Shown: positions 1-8,981, counted from the first letter of the stretch. The stretch: 39,751 nucleotides of DNA from an uncultured Prevotellaceae bacterium (GCA_947166305.1 CAMVDV010000028.1:1-39751); one strand, 5' to 3'. Numbers and translations are program-made. Notes: a model not told the origin generated them from the letters alone.

Positions 1-1
1 T

Positions 2-55
2 AAAGACATTAAACATATTGGTAATCAAGAAACACTCTTAATTGAGTGGGAATAA
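2..55 (+). CDS. 3' end of an unidentified gene ending in the guaA-like codons (partial)
   Basis: An open frame enters from the left edge and ends at TAA 53-55. Its 17 visible codons end in Leu-Leu-Ile-Glu-Trp-Glu, so the last four residues match the C-terminus of GuaA encoded at the other end of the element, although only GAGTGGGAATAA (44-55) is identical in DNA. The upstream codons are unlike guaA and AT-rich, so this could be an element-borne gene whose 3' end carries the attachment core. Only a fragment is visible, so it may also be non-coding arm DNA. Confidence 0.3.
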   Translation, partial: KDIKHIGNQETLLIEWE

Positions 56-211
56 TTATGAGGCATTTTCAAGACCAAGTTGACCAAGTGCAGACTTGTT
101 AAAACTGGTTGGGAAAGTTCACCATATTTGCAAGATTACCAATAGTTTAAGACCACAATTCAGATATTTTGGTGTCTGGGTTGTGGTCTTACTGTGTTTA
201 GGTGTTATTTG
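44..211 (+). repeat. Left arm of the 168-bp inverted repeat
   Basis: It is the exact reverse complement of 1636-1803 (paired positions sum to 1847). It begins with GAGTGGGAATAA, the last codons and stop of guaA, and ends with AGGTGTTATTTG. Inside it, AAGACCACAA (149-158) pairs with TTGTGGTCTT (181-190), giving a 10-bp stem. Confidence 0.95.
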
Positions 212-217
212 ACTGCA

Positions 218-1540
218 TTACACAGTGTCTTCTTCAAATGGCTTTTGTATCTTGAAGAACTCCTCTGCCATCATCAAAGCATTTTCCTCAGGAGTTACTT
301 TGATATATTTTAAGAAATTACTCTCTGTTGTATGACCAGTCAATTTCATAATGGCTATGGTTGGAAACCTCCTCTTATACATATTGGTTGCAAATGACCT
401 TCTGCCAGTGTGCATACCAATAAGTTGGTACTTTTTGTAAGCAAGGGTTGAGACCATCCCTCCCCTATTCTCAACCATTCTTACATCATTGTCAATACCT
501 GCAAGTCTGCCACACTCTCTTAAATGATTGTTTGCCTTCCCCTTGTCACAAAGATAAGGAAACTTGCCATTATATTTAATATATAAGGCAAGCACCATTG
601 GATGCATAGGGATAACAACTTGCTGTTTTGTTTTCTCTGTGGTGATTGTAATTGTCTTTGTATCAGTATCAAATGTTGCCTTTTCAAGTCTGTTTATATC
701 ACTTCTTCTTAAACCAGTCCAACAAGCAATAATGAAAAGGTCTCTTGTTATCTCAATAGTGGATTTAGCATCTATCTCTCCTGCTTCCATAAGGGATGGT
801 ATATCAAGTTGATATATTTTCCTTATTTCATCTTCTGTCAGATAGATGGCATCAGTATCATTGCACTTACCTTTTAGAGTTTTATAAGCATCACCAAACT
901 CAAAACCTTCTGCTCTTGCTGCATTCAAAAGAGGTTTCAATACCCCATAGGTAGCATATACTGTATTCTGCTTGTAGTTTTTAGTGCCATAACACCAATC
1001 TGTAAACTGCTGGTCAAACAATTTAGATGTAAAGGTAGCAAAGGTATCTGGCAGTTTCTTGTCTTCAAGAAAACATGAAAGTCTTTTGATGACTGTCCTC
1101 TGATGTATCTTTGTCCTTTCTCCAATATATCTGCCAGTGTGACTATCAACCCTTTTCTGTTCAATGTAGTAAGAGAAGAACTCAATAGGTGACATCTGCA
1201 ATGTTTCTTTTTCCTTCTTCTTCACCTCTGTTAAGTCAGAAATAGCAGAATGGATAGAACCAAACAAGTCACTATCAGGGATAGAAGAGTTGTATATTCT
1301 GCTTACTATGGAGACAATATCATCAAGGATTTTATTCACCTCTTCACTATGCTTATTCTCTCTCATAGAGAACTTTTCCTTACTTGTAAAGCACCTCTGC
1401 TTTACCTTATCAAAACTTGCAGTAAGCACATTCTGTTGTGTGCTAACTCTTAACTGCCTACCATCCACTCTTATGATTGCAAAGAGTAAAGAATGCTCCT
1501 TGGATGGGGACTTCAAATTGAAATTAATTGTTAAACTCAT
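218..1540 (-). CDS. Tyrosine recombinase / site-specific integrase
   Basis: This is a phage-integrase-family tyrosine recombinase of about 440 residues, the usual size for Bacteroidetes mobile-element integrases. From the N-terminus it shows an arm-binding-like beta segment, a SAM-like core-binding region (roughly residues 115-215) and a C-terminal catalytic domain. The catalytic signature is visible: Arg in TGLRRSD (near residue 277), the HTGRR box, His in LTGHT, and the nucleophilic Tyr in LKYIKV (near residue 411). The start is placed at 1540 because MSLTINFNLK matches the usual N-terminus of this family; an upstream ATG at 1606 would add 22 hydrophobic residues that look non-native and overlap the AGGTGTTA repeats. 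It lies between perfect inverted repeats and reads in the same direction as guaA. Base composition is much more AT-rich than in the flanks, consistent with horizontal acquisition. Confidence 0.9.
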   Translation of the reverse strand: MSLTINFNLKSPSKEHSLLFAIIRVDGRQLRVSTQQNVLTASFDKVKQRCFTSKEKFSMRENKHSEEVNKILDDIVSIVSRIYNSSIPDSDLFGSIHSAISDLTEVKKKEKETLQMSPIEFFSYYIEQKRVDSHTGRYIGERTKIHQRTVIKRLSCFLEDKKLPDTFATFTSKLFDQQFTDWCYGTKNYKQNTVYATYGVLKPLLNAARAEGFEFGDAYKTLKGKCNDTDAIYLTEDEIRKIYQLDIPSLMEAGEIDAKSTIEITRDLFIIACWTGLRRSDINRLEKATFDTDTKTITITTEKTKQQVVIPMHPMVLALYIKYNGKFPYLCDKGKANNHLRECGRLAGIDNDVRMVENRGGMVSTLAYKKYQLIGMHTGRRSFATNMYKRRFPTIAIMKLTGHTTESNFLKYIKVTPEENALMMAEEFFKIQKPFEEDTV

Positions 1541-1587
1541 ACTTGCAACTATTACCAATAGTAAATGAAACACTTTTTTGCATGAAG

Positions 1588-1647
1588 AGGTGTTAAAAGG
1601 TGTCATTTTTAGGTGTTACAAGGTGTTACTTTTCCCAAATAACACCT
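1588..1647. promoter_or_regulatory. Cluster of AGGTGTTA repeats at the recombinase 5' end (candidate arm-type sites)
   Basis: Copies of AGGTGTTA or AGGTGTCA occur at 1588, 1598, 1611 and 1621, spaced 10, 13 and 10 bp, with an inverted copy at 1640-1647; another copy lies at 200-207 at the other end. Near-helical spacing next to the recombinase gene and inverted repeat fits integrase arm-binding sites or an autoregulatory operator. Binding is inferred only. Confidence 0.45.
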
Positions 1648-1803
1648 AAACACAGTAAGACCACAACCCAGACACCAAAATATCTGAATTGTGGTCTTAA
1701 ACTATTGGTAATCTTGCAAATATGGTGAACTTTCCCAACCAGTTTTAACAAGTCTGCACTTGGTCAACTTGGTCTTGAAAATGCCTCATAATTATTCCCA
1801 CTC
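1636..1803 (-). repeat. Right arm of the 168-bp inverted repeat, overlapping the guaA stop
   Basis: It is the exact reverse complement of 44-211. Positions 1792-1803 are the GuaA codons Glu-Trp-Glu-stop on the minus strand. The internal stem-loop at 1657-1698 lies about 95 bp downstream of the guaA stop and could also end guaA transcription. Confidence 0.95.
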
Positions 1804-3408
1804 GATGGTCGATGGTGGCTTCGACGAGATGTCGTAGCAGACGCGGTTCACGCCCTTCACCTTGTTGATGATGTCGTTGGAAACCTTGGCCAGGAAGTCG
1901 TAGGGCAGATGTGCCCAGTCTGCGGTCATGGCATCGGTGCTTGTGACGGCACGGAGCGCTACGGGATTCTCGTAAGTGCGTTCGTCGCCCATCACGCCGA
2001 CGCTCCTTACGTCGGACAGGAGAATGGCTCCTGCCTGCCATATCTGGTCGTAGAGTCCCCAGTCGCGCAGTCCCTGGATGAAGATGTCGTCGGCTTCCTG
2101 CAGGATGCGCACTTTCTCGGGTGTGATGGCGCCGAGGATTCTGACTGCCAGGCCAGGCCCAGGGAAGGGATGACGCCCGATGAGATGCTCGGGAATGCCG
2201 AGCTGTCGGCCCACGCGGCGCACCTCGTCCTTGAAGAGCCACTTGAGCGGTTCGCACAGCCGGAGGTTCATCTCCTTGGGAAGGCCGCCCACGTTGTGAT
2301 GACTCTTGATGACTTTGCCCGTGATGTTGAGGCTTTCTATGCGGTCGGGGTAGATGGTTCCCTGGGCCAAGTACCAGGCCCCCTCCCCGCTCCCCCTTTG
2401 GGGGAGTGCCTGGGTGCCTTCGCCTCTTCCGCAAGAGCACTCCCCCAAAGGGGGAGCGGGGAGGGGGCTGATGATTTTCTTAGCTTCTTCGTTGAAGACT
2501 TCCACGAAGTCGCGGCCGATGATCTTGCGTTTCTGCTCGGGGTCGGTCACGCCCTGGAGGTCGGAGAAGAAGCGCTGGCTGGCATCGACGCCTACGACGT
2601 TGAGGCCGAGGCATTCGTAGTCCTTCATGACGCGCCGGAATTCGTCCTTGCGGAGCATACCGTGATCGACGAAGATGCACGTCAGGTGGTCGCCAATGGC
2701 ACGGTTGAGGAGCACGGCACAAACGCTGCTGTCCACGCCACCCGAGAGGCCCAGGATGACGCGGTCCTCGCCTATCTGCTGGCGAAGCTCGCGGACGGTG
2801 GTCTCCACGAAGTTGGATGGCGACCAGTCTTGTCGGCTTCCGCAGATGTCAACCACGAAGTTCTTGAGCAGCAGGGTGCCCTGGAGCGAGTGGAACACTT
2901 CGGGATGGAACTGCACGCCCCAGATGGGTTCCTGGTCGGCGGCGTAGGCTGCGAAGCGCACCTTCTCGGTGGATGCGATGGCGTGGAAGCCCTGTGGCAG
3001 CGCCGTGATGGTGTCTCCGTGGCTCATCCACACTTGGCTGTTCTCGTCGAAGCCTTTGAAGAGCGGGTCACTCTGGTCGATGGCGGTGAGATTGGCACGG
3101 CCATACTCGCGACTTCCGGCGGGTTCCACCTTTCCGCCCAGCGTGTGGCTCATGAACTGTGCGCCGTAGCAGATGCCCAGCACTGGCATACGGCCTCGGA
3201 ACAGGCTGAGGTCGACGCGGAAGGCCTCGGGGTCGTAGACGCTGTAGGGGCTTCCGGAGAGGATGACGCCGATGATGTCGGGGTCGTCCTGCGGGAACTT
3301 GTTGTAGGGAAGAATCTCGCAAAAGGTGTCAAGCTCACGGAGTCGGCGGGCAATGAGCTGGGTGGTCTGCGAGCCGAAGTCGAGGATGATTATTTTCTGT
3401 TGCTGCAT
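1792..3408 (-). CDS. guaA: GMP synthase (glutamine-hydrolysing) with an in-frame repeat insertion
   Basis: It converts XMP, ATP and glutamine to GMP in the cytoplasm. Domains in order: class I glutamine amidotransferase (Cys80 in GICYGAQ, His168 and Glu170 in GVQFHPEV), ATP pyrophosphatase (P-loop SGGVDSS, 222-228) and the C-terminal dimerisation domain ending in the usual STIEWE. The start is the ATG that gives the standard [13 protein letters not shown]-terminus, about 25 nt after a TACCTTTG box; a longer upstream frame is only readthrough of intergenic repeats. At 538 residues it is longer than usual GuaA, because about 32 residues (313-344, [10 protein letters not shown] ... [11 protein letters not shown]) sit between EEAKKI and the conserved LAQGTIYPD. 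These are encoded by a GC-rich palindromic repeat found again in the DUF554 gene. The stop codon lies inside the inverted repeat of the recombinase element. Confidence 0.97.
   Translation of the reverse strand: MQQQKIIILDFGSQTTQLIARRLRELDTFCEILPYNKFPQDDPDIIGVILSGSPYSVYDPEAFRVDLSLFRGRMPVLGICYGAQFMSHTLGGKVEPAGSREYGRANLTAIDQSDPLFKGFDENSQVWMSHGDTITALPQGFHAIASTEKVRFAAYAADQEPIWGVQFHPEVFHSLQGTLLLKNFVVDICGSRQDWSPSNFVETTVRELRQQIGEDRVILGLSGGVDSSVCAVLLNRAIGDHLTCIFVDHGMLRKDEFRRVMKDYECLGLNVVGVDASQRFFSDLQGVTDPEQKRKIIGRDFVEVFNEEAKKIISPLPAPPLGECSCGRGEGTQALPQRGSGEGAWYLAQGTIYPDRIESLNITGKVIKSHHNVGGLPKEMNLRLCEPLKWLFKDEVRRVGRQLGIPEHLIGRHPFPGPGLAVRILGAITPEKVRILQEADDIFIQGLRDWGLYDQIWQAGAILLSDVRSVGVMGDERTYENPVALRAVTSTDAMTADWAHLPYDFLAKVSNDIINKVKGVNRVCYDISSKPPSTIEWE
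2378..2468. repeat. Palindromic repeat, family 1, inserted in guaA
   Basis: Perfect 32-bp inverted arms (2378-2409 and 2437-2468) flank a 27-nt loop. Each arm contains its own palindrome, CTCCCCCTTTGGGGGAG. The arms are identical to those at 38761-38792 and 38838-38869. It lies within the guaA reading frame and is translated. Confidence 0.9.
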
Positions 3409-3439
3409 GGTTGATGTGTGGGGTAAAGTAAATCGCCTG

Positions 3440-3447
3440 CAAAGGTA
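3440..3447 (-). promoter_or_regulatory. -7 box of the guaA promoter
   Basis: TACCTTTG on the minus strand matches the Bacteroidetes TAnnTTTG box and lies 31 bp upstream of the chosen guaA ATG. A run of GGTAAAAG-type repeats (3448-3485) lies directly upstream, where the -33 element would be. Confidence 0.7.
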
Positions 3448-3527
3448 CGAAAAAAAGGTAAAAGGTAAAAGTGAAAAGTGAAAAATCTTTGCTTGGCGTT
3501 CCCGGGTGCCGAGAGCGGTGCCGAAAA

Positions 3528-3615
3528 CTTCGCGTGCGACGATGCCCGTCGCCGCACGCGAAAACCGGCGTCGCCGCACGCGACGATTGCCATCGCCGCA
3601 CGCGGCGTTTTGCTC
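3528..3615. repeat. 22-bp-period GC-rich array A (4 units)
   Basis: Cores of CGCCGCACGCG start at 3550, 3572 and 3594, with a degenerate unit at 3528, all exactly 22 bp apart with 11-bp variable spacers that often end in CAT or CGT. The array lies in the 402-bp region between the divergent guaA and the GLUG-protein gene. The rest of that region holds the two promoters and the GGTAAAAG-type repeats. Confidence 0.85.
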
Positions 3616-3739
3616 CTCGCCCGTCAACTCTTCAGCCATAGCATGCACAGAACAGGGCCTCTGCGGTGAAACAGACAAAAAATCGCACCCCTTTCACAAT
3701 TTTTTCCACGTTTTGTTTTCTTTTTTCCGATAAAAAAAG

Positions 3740-3747
3740 TATATTTG
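3740..3747 (+). promoter_or_regulatory. -7 box upstream of the GLUG-protein gene
   Basis: TATATTTG lies 63 bp before the ATG at 3811. A TTTTG sequence at 3711-3715 is slightly far for a -33 element, so the match is moderate. Confidence 0.55.
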
Positions 3748-3810
3748 CGAGGACTAACAATGAAAATTAAGCTAACAAACCTTATAATTAACCCTTAACA
3801 AGTTTTTATC

Positions 3811-6800
3811 ATGAGAAAAGGATTACTTCACTCGTTCCTGCTGACATTGGCATGTCTGGCAGGCAGCAGCCTGGGCGTTTCGGCTCAGGATTCCGAGCCA
3901 AACGAAGTGATGGAGATAGCCTCGGCCGACGACCTCCACAACTTCGCCGTACTCGTGGAGAGCGGGTCGGCCGTTGATGCAGTGCTCACAGCCGACATCG
4001 ATCTGAGCGACAGCGACTACCCCAACCAGATGATAGGCACGGAGGCCGCACCCTTCCGCGGCACGTTCGACGGACAAGGGCACACCATCACCTACAGCTA
4101 CGACTTCAGTCAGAACTACTGCGGCCTGTTCAGCTTCATCGCAGGAGCCACCATCCGGAACCTACGCGTGGAGGGCGACGTCGTCACCCGTGGCATCCAC
4201 TACGGCGCACTCATCGGATATGGCAGCGGCACGATGCTCGTCGAGAACGTCATCACCGATGTCATCATCATCGGAGAGCGCAGCGGTGTCACCGGCAACG
4301 GCGGCATGATAGGCGCACTCTACGGCGACATCACCTTCAACAACTGTGCCACGCTCGGCGAAATGGGCTACGAAGGCAGCTCCATGTACTGCGGCTTCGT
4401 GGCATTCGCCACGGGAGGTGTCACCTCCACCCTCAACAACTGCTACACAGCCTGCCGCCTCACCGAAGGCACAGGCACAGACTATTGCTTCACATTCTGC
4501 AGAGGAACACACATCCTCAACAACTGTTACTACGTCAATGCCATAGGAGAAGTGCAAGGCAAGCAGATAAGCGAAGAACAGATAGCCAACGGTTCGCTCT
4601 GCTACAAACTCAATTCCGACCAGTCGGACATTAGGTGGACACAAGCCATCGACACGGATCCCGCTCCCATCCCCAACCCCGACGGACCGCGCGTCTTTGC
4701 CTCCGGCACCGTACGCTGCGACGGTGCAGAGCTCGACGACATGCCTCTCACCTACACCAACACGGAGAGCTACCCCACAAAGCCCGACCATCAGTTCGGC
4801 ACCAACGGCATCTGCACCGTCTGCGGCACGCCAGACCCCAATGCAGTGACGCAGGATGAAGAAGGATACTACCTCGTCGGCAACGCAGAGCAACTCAATT
4901 GGGTCAACCTCAAAGTGGCAGAAGGAGCCACAGACCTCAAGGTTCTCCTCACCGACGACATCGATCTCTCCTACAGCGACTTCCCTAACCTCATGATCGG
5001 CACGGAACCACGGCCGTTCTCCGGCATCTTCGACGGCGCAGGGCACACCATTCACTACGATTACGACGAGGTGAACCAAAAATGGCGTGGCCTCTTCGCT
5101 TTCATCAAAGATGCCACCGTGCGGAACCTCATGGTCGAAGGCAGCGCATACGTCACCCAGATTCACTACGGCGCACTCATGGGCAAGGCCGACGGCACAG
5201 TCCTCGTCGAGAACGTCGTGACAAACGTCAATATCATCGGTGCCATGCAACAGGTAACGGGCGACGCTGGAATGGTAGGAGCAAACTATGCACAGCTAAC
5301 CTTCAACAATTGTGCCACTCTCGGCGAGATGGGATTCGAAGGAAGCTCAATGTATAGCCCCTTCTCAGGCTGGTCCGACGGCAACTCATCCACAACGTTG
5401 AACAATTGCTACAGCACCTGTAAGCTCACGGAAGGCACGGGTACTGGCAATTGCTTCACCCTTACGCACGTCGGAGGCTCCGTCACCATCAACAACAGCT
5501 ACTACCTCAACGTCGTGGGACGCGTGCTTACCGGAGAAAACATAAGCCAAAGTCAGATAACCGAAGAGCAAATCGCCAGCGGCGAACTCTGTTATCTCCT
5601 CAACGGCGACCAGAGTCAGATAGAATGGTATCAGACACTCACCGACGACGAACTCCCCTTGCCCTTCAATTCCCATCTCCGCGTCTATGGAGCAGGCAAG
5701 ACTTTCATGAATATCACCGACGATGCCAGCTTCGGCGACTTCGTTTCCCTCGTCATCGAAGGCGAAAAGGAACGCATGGCAGAGCTTATAGCACAGAAAA
5801 GCCTCGTGGATGCCTACCTTGAAGCACTCGAAGGCCTGAGCAACGCCGCAGACATCGACGCCTTCATGACTGCCTATGGCGAGCTCGACCCACAGCGTCA
5901 GGCCATCAAGAGCAGTGCCGAAGCCTACCAAAAGTACATCGCCAAGGTGGAGGAGACAAAGCAATATCTCGAGGACAACCCAGACCTTGACAATGAGAAA
6001 GTTGACCTCCTGAAATCATACCTCACCGATTACAACGAAGCCAGTGCCGATGCAGAATATCCCAACGGCTCGGCAGAATACATCCTCACCGTCCGCCTCC
6101 TCAGCGAAGAGGAAATCCTCGCAGAGATAACACTGGTTGAGCAGAAACTCCTCGAGGCTGTCACGTATGCGCCTTCCGTTGGCACCGACGTGTCGATGCT
6201 CTTCACCAACATCGACCTGAAGCAGCAGTTCGAAGGCTGGGAAGGTAAGCCCGGAACAGGCACTGGTGTCTCCGAGACAAGCCCAATCGTCGGGGCAGAA
6301 TGCTTCAACAATACGATGGATATGTACCAGACTGTCACCGGATTGCCAAACGGTATCTACGAATTGCAAGTGAATGGTGCCTACAGGCCTTATCCCTACA
6401 ACGACTTCTACAACGTCAACTATGCTGCAACGCTGTACGCCAACGGCATTCACAACTTCTTCCAGGCGAACATAGAGGACATGATTAGTGCCGAAGACGC
6501 CGTCGATGGTGTGAACTGCAACATTAACGGACCGATTGCAGACTTCGCCATTACGGACGAAGACGAGAACGTCATCGGCTACACCATGCAGGGTGTCGTG
6601 GGTTGTGCCAATGCATTCCAGGCCGGACGCTATCCCAATTATGTTCTATGCAACGTGACCGACGGCACGCTCACCATTGGCATCCGTCAGCCGGGCAGTG
6701 GCCAGCAACCCGATTGGCTTGGCTTCGGCGGCATCAAGGTGCTCTATTATGGCGAGATGGACGAGGCTGATGTAAGCCTCGACCGTGTCCTGGAGTCGCA

Positions 6801-8166
6801 ATCGGCACGCGCCCGTACTATATTAGATGTATATAAAGAGGACATAAACGACGCTTATGCCACCTATCCTAACTTCAGTCAGGCCCTAAAGGACGAGCTG
6901 AGGCAGACGCTCGAGGCTGTTCCGACGACCACCGAGGCAGCCCAAAAGTACAAACTCATCGAGAAGTTCTCGGAACTCTTCTTGAAGATTTACGACTGCA
7001 AGCAAGCCTATATTGGTCTGATGGACATGGCCGAAGAGCTGAATGCCCTCGAGAATGCTTTCATCGACATGCTTTCCGACGACGAATTCAACCAGATAGA
7101 GGACCTCTACTCAATGCTTGTCGACGGATATGTGTTCGGCACGATGTCGGCCGAGGAAGCCCGTGCCATCGACATCAGCCAAGCCATCAACTTCCTGCCC
7201 GAGGTCGAGGACGGTTACTATCTGCTCCGCAACGCCAAGGACCTCCGTGTCTTCGCCGGACTTGTCGAGGGTGGACGCACAGACATCAATGCCAAGTTGC
7301 TTGCAGACATTGACCTCACCGACAGTGACTTCCCGAACTTGATGGTGGGAACCGAGGGCGCTCAGTTTGCCGGAACGTTCGACGGCCAGGGACACTCCGT
7401 GACCTATAGCTACACGGTGGACAGCAATTACGGCGGACTCTTCTCCTATCTCAACGGAGCCACGGTCCGTAACCTGCGAATCAAGGGCGAGGCCACGGTG
7501 ACGGCCATACACTTTGGTGCCTTGGCCGGTTGGGTGAATGGCACAACGCTGGTGGAGAACGTCATCACCGACGTTGCCATCACGGGCGCTCGCAGTGGCG
7601 TTACCGGCGACGGAGGCATGGTGGGACGTCTGGAAGGCCCTGTGACGTTCAACTATTGCGCCAGCCTTGGCGCGATGGGAGGCGAGGGTAGTTCGATGTA
7701 TTGCGGTTTCGTGGCATACGCCGGAGCAGGCTCTTCCACGCTGAACAACTGCTATACCGCCAGCTCGCTCACTGAGGGTACGAGCACCGACTACTGCTAC
7801 ACCTTCTGCCGCGGCACGCTGAGCCTGAACAACTGCTACTACCTCAATGCCATAGGCTCTGCCCAGGGCACGCAGATGACGCTCGAGCAGTTCCAGAACG
7901 GCGAGGTCTGCTACAAACTCAACGGCACCCAGAGCGACATCCATTGGTTCCAAAACATCGGAGAGGACCCGTTCCCCGTGCTCGAAGAGAGTCATGGCAT
8001 TGTCGTCGAGGTTGGCGATGGCATCTACACCGGCATTCGTGAAGTCCAGACATCCGACGGCCCGACTGCCTTCGGCCAAGCCATCTACAATCTCTCCGGA
8101 CAGCGTCTCAGCAAGATGCAGAAGGGCATCAACATCGTCAGCGGAAAGAAGATTTTAGTGAAATAA
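3811..8166 (+). CDS. Large secreted GLUG-repeat protein with a T9SS-like tail
   Basis: This 1451-residue surface or secreted protein has a cleavable signal peptide ending near VSAQ. Three similar blocks (about residues 40-255, 350-597 and 1130-1373) carry the pattern ADIDLS ... FDGQGHT ... GLFS ... NLRVEG ... HYGALIG, typical of GLUG-type beta-solenoid repeats. Between blocks 2 and 3 are alpha-helical linkers and a jelly-roll-like module (about 790-980) resembling carbohydrate-binding domains. A short H-x-F ... G-x-C-x-x-C-G motif (HQFGTNGICTVCG) precedes block 2. The end, YNLSGQRL ... GKKILVK, is the short C-terminal tail shared with neighbouring secreted proteins and probably directs outer-membrane export. 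The next gene starts 4 bp after the stop, so the two are likely co-transcribed. The substrate is unknown; adhesion or glycan binding is inferred. Confidence 0.85.
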   Translation: MRKGLLHSFLLTLACLAGSSLGVSAQDSEPNEVMEIASADDLHNFAVLVESGSAVDAVLTADIDLSDSDYPNQMIGTEAAPFRGTFDGQGHTITYSYDFSQNYCGLFSFIAGATIRNLRVEGDVVTRGIHYGALIGYGSGTMLVENVITDVIIIGERSGVTGNGGMIGALYGDITFNNCATLGEMGYEGSSMYCGFVAFATGGVTSTLNNCYTACRLTEGTGTDYCFTFCRGTHILNNCYYVNAIGEVQGKQISEEQIANGSLCYKLNSDQSDIRWTQAIDTDPAPIPNPDGPRVFASGTVRCDGAELDDMPLTYTNTESYPTKPDHQFGTNGICTVCGTPDPNAVTQDEEGYYLVGNAEQLNWVNLKVAEGATDLKVLLTDDIDLSYSDFPNLMIGTEPRPFSGIFDGAGHTIHYDYDEVNQKWRGLFAFIKDATVRNLMVEGSAYVTQIHYGALMGKADGTVLVENVVTNVNIIGAMQQVTGDAGMVGANYAQLTFNNCATLGEMGFEGSSMYSPFSGWSDGNSSTTLNNCYSTCKLTEGTGTGNCFTLTHVGGSVTINNSYYLNVVGRVLTGENISQSQITEEQIASGELCYLLNGDQSQIEWYQTLTDDELPLPFNSHLRVYGAGKTFMNITDDASFGDFVSLVIEGEKERMAELIAQKSLVDAYLEALEGLSNAADIDAFMTAYGELDPQRQAIKSSAEAYQKYIAKVEETKQYLEDNPDLDNEKVDLLKSYLTDYNEASADAEYPNGSAEYILTVRLLSEEEILAEITLVEQKLLEAVTYAPSVGTDVSMLFTNIDLKQQFEGWEGKPGTGTGVSETSPIVGAECFNNTMDMYQTVTGLPNGIYELQVNGAYRPYPYNDFYNVNYAATLYANGIHNFFQANIEDMISAEDAVDGVNCNINGPIADFAITDEDENVIGYTMQGVVGCANAFQAGRYPNYVLCNVTDGTLTIGIRQPGSGQQPDWLGFGGIKVLYYGEMDEADVSLDRVLESQSARARTILDVYKEDINDAYATYPNFSQALKDELRQTLEAVPTTTEAAQKYKLIEKFSELFLKIYDCKQAYIGLMDMAEELNALENAFIDMLSDDEFNQIEDLYSMLVDGYVFGTMSAEEARAIDISQAINFLPEVEDGYYLLRNAKDLRVFAGLVEGGRTDINAKLLADIDLTDSDFPNLMVGTEGAQFAGTFDGQGHSVTYSYTVDSNYGGLFSYLNGATVRNLRIKGEATVTAIHFGALAGWVNGTTLVENVITDVAITGARSGVTGDGGMVGRLEGPVTFNYCASLGAMGGEGSSMYCGFVAYAGAGSSTLNNCYTASSLTEGTSTDYCYTFCRGTLSLNNCYYLNAIGSAQGTQMTLEQFQNGEVCYKLNGTQSDIHWFQNIGEDPFPVLEESHGIVVEVGDGIYTGIREVQTSDGPTAFGQAIYNLSGQRLSKMQKGINIVSGKKILVK

Positions 8167-8170
8167 CAGC

Positions 8171-8968
8171 ATGAATAGACACTCATTCCTGACAATCATC
8201 CTCTGCGCCGTGGCATCTGTTGCCACGGCTCAGAGTTTTACCGTCTATGAGAAGGACGACAACAGCGGATTCAACATCGCCAACATCGACAGCATCGTTT
8301 TCAGTGCCGGTCCGGCGCCTGCCTATGCTGCCAAACCGCGCGAGGTGAAAGGCCGATGGTGCTCGCTCGGCACGTCTATCTCTTGGCTCAACGACCAGAC
8401 AGGCTCTTATCCTATCACCAAAGGTTACCAGACGCGCGTCATGGAGAAGCTTGCCTTCAAAAGCTTCACCAACGCGGCGGTGAACGGAAGCACCATCTCT
8501 TCGGCCATCAGCGCCGTGGTCCGTGCCGACTACTACACCATCGAGCATGGCATCAACGACTGGGGGCATTCCACTCCCGTAGGCACAATCGACGACTATA
8601 TCAACAACACGAGGAACGGCACCTTTGCCGCTTACTACCGACAGGTCGTTGACCGCATCTTCGCACGCAACCCCAAGGCACGTGTCATCCTCTGCACTCC
8701 GAGGAAAGCCTACGGCTACGGCGGCTATCTGCCCGACCATTGGTACGACGCGAAGAACGGCATTTATCTGCAGGAGTACGCCGATATGGTGCGCCAGATA
8801 GCGGCTTACGAGTCGTTCCCCGTGGCTGACTTCTTCGCAGAGTGCGGCGGTCAGCGCCAACTCGCCTACCTCAGCTACGACACCGCCCTGCATCCCAACG
8901 ATGCAGGGATGCAGATGATGGCCAACGTCCTCGTCCAAGCCTTCGAGAAGATACTGGCCGAAGAATAG
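8171..8968 (+). CDS. Secreted SGNH/GDSL-type hydrolase
   Basis: This 265-residue protein has a signal peptide (cleavage near ATAQ) and an N-terminal segment FNIANIDSIVFS common in Bacteroidetes exported proteins. The SGNH fold is indicated by block I SLGTSIS (nucleophile Ser69, with GTS in place of GDS), block II Gly in AAVNGST, block III GIND (Asn129), and block V ending in LHPND (His241 with Asp237). The Asp-His spacing is one residue longer than the usual DxxH. It is likely an esterase that removes acetyl or other ester groups from glycans. It begins 4 bp after the GLUG protein gene, suggesting an operon, and is followed by a terminator-like hairpin. Confidence 0.85.
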   Translation: MNRHSFLTIILCAVASVATAQSFTVYEKDDNSGFNIANIDSIVFSAGPAPAYAAKPREVKGRWCSLGTSISWLNDQTGSYPITKGYQTRVMEKLAFKSFTNAAVNGSTISSAISAVVRADYYTIEHGINDWGHSTPVGTIDDYINNTRNGTFAAYYRQVVDRIFARNPKARVILCTPRKAYGYGGYLPDHWYDAKNGIYLQEYADMVRQIAAYESFPVADFFAECGGQRQLAYLSYDTALHPNDAGMQMMANVLVQAFEKILAEE

Positions 8969-8981
8969 TTTGTCCCACAGC

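Larger units (their letters stand above)
44..1803. mobile_element. Tyrosine-recombinase element bounded by 168-bp perfect inverted repeats at the guaA 3' end
   Basis: The segment is visibly AT-rich against GC-rich flanks, encodes one tyrosine recombinase, and is enclosed by perfect inverted repeats (44-211 and 1636-1803). The right repeat runs into the last codons and stop of guaA. The guaA 3' end is a known integration hotspot for genomic islands, and here the coding end is kept intact, as expected of recombinases that use gene 3' ends. Recombinase-site motifs surround the gene: ATTACCAATAGT at 135-146, 1551-1562 and, inverted, 1701-1712; and AGGTGTTA-type repeats at 200-207, 1588-1595, 1598-1605, 1611-1618 and 1621-1628. 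Whether this is the end of a larger island extending left or a minimal self-inverting unit cannot be decided from the window. Confidence 0.6.

Noticed and set aside
44..1803. Pure fold-back assembly artefact as an explanation of the inverted repeats
   Set aside because: Identity stops exactly at the shared 12-bp guaA end on one side and at 211/1636 on the other, with different unique DNA beyond both; an artefact would more likely extend into the recombinase gene. It is not fully excluded without reads.
1909..3414. A 501-codon open frame opposite guaA
   Set aside because: Antisense shadow of a conserved gene in GC-rich DNA, with no family resemblance.
3528..3615. CRISPR array interpretation of the 22-bp arrays
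   Set aside because: Repeat and spacer are each about 11 bp, spacers are similar to one another, arrays have only 4-5 units, and no cas genes are nearby.
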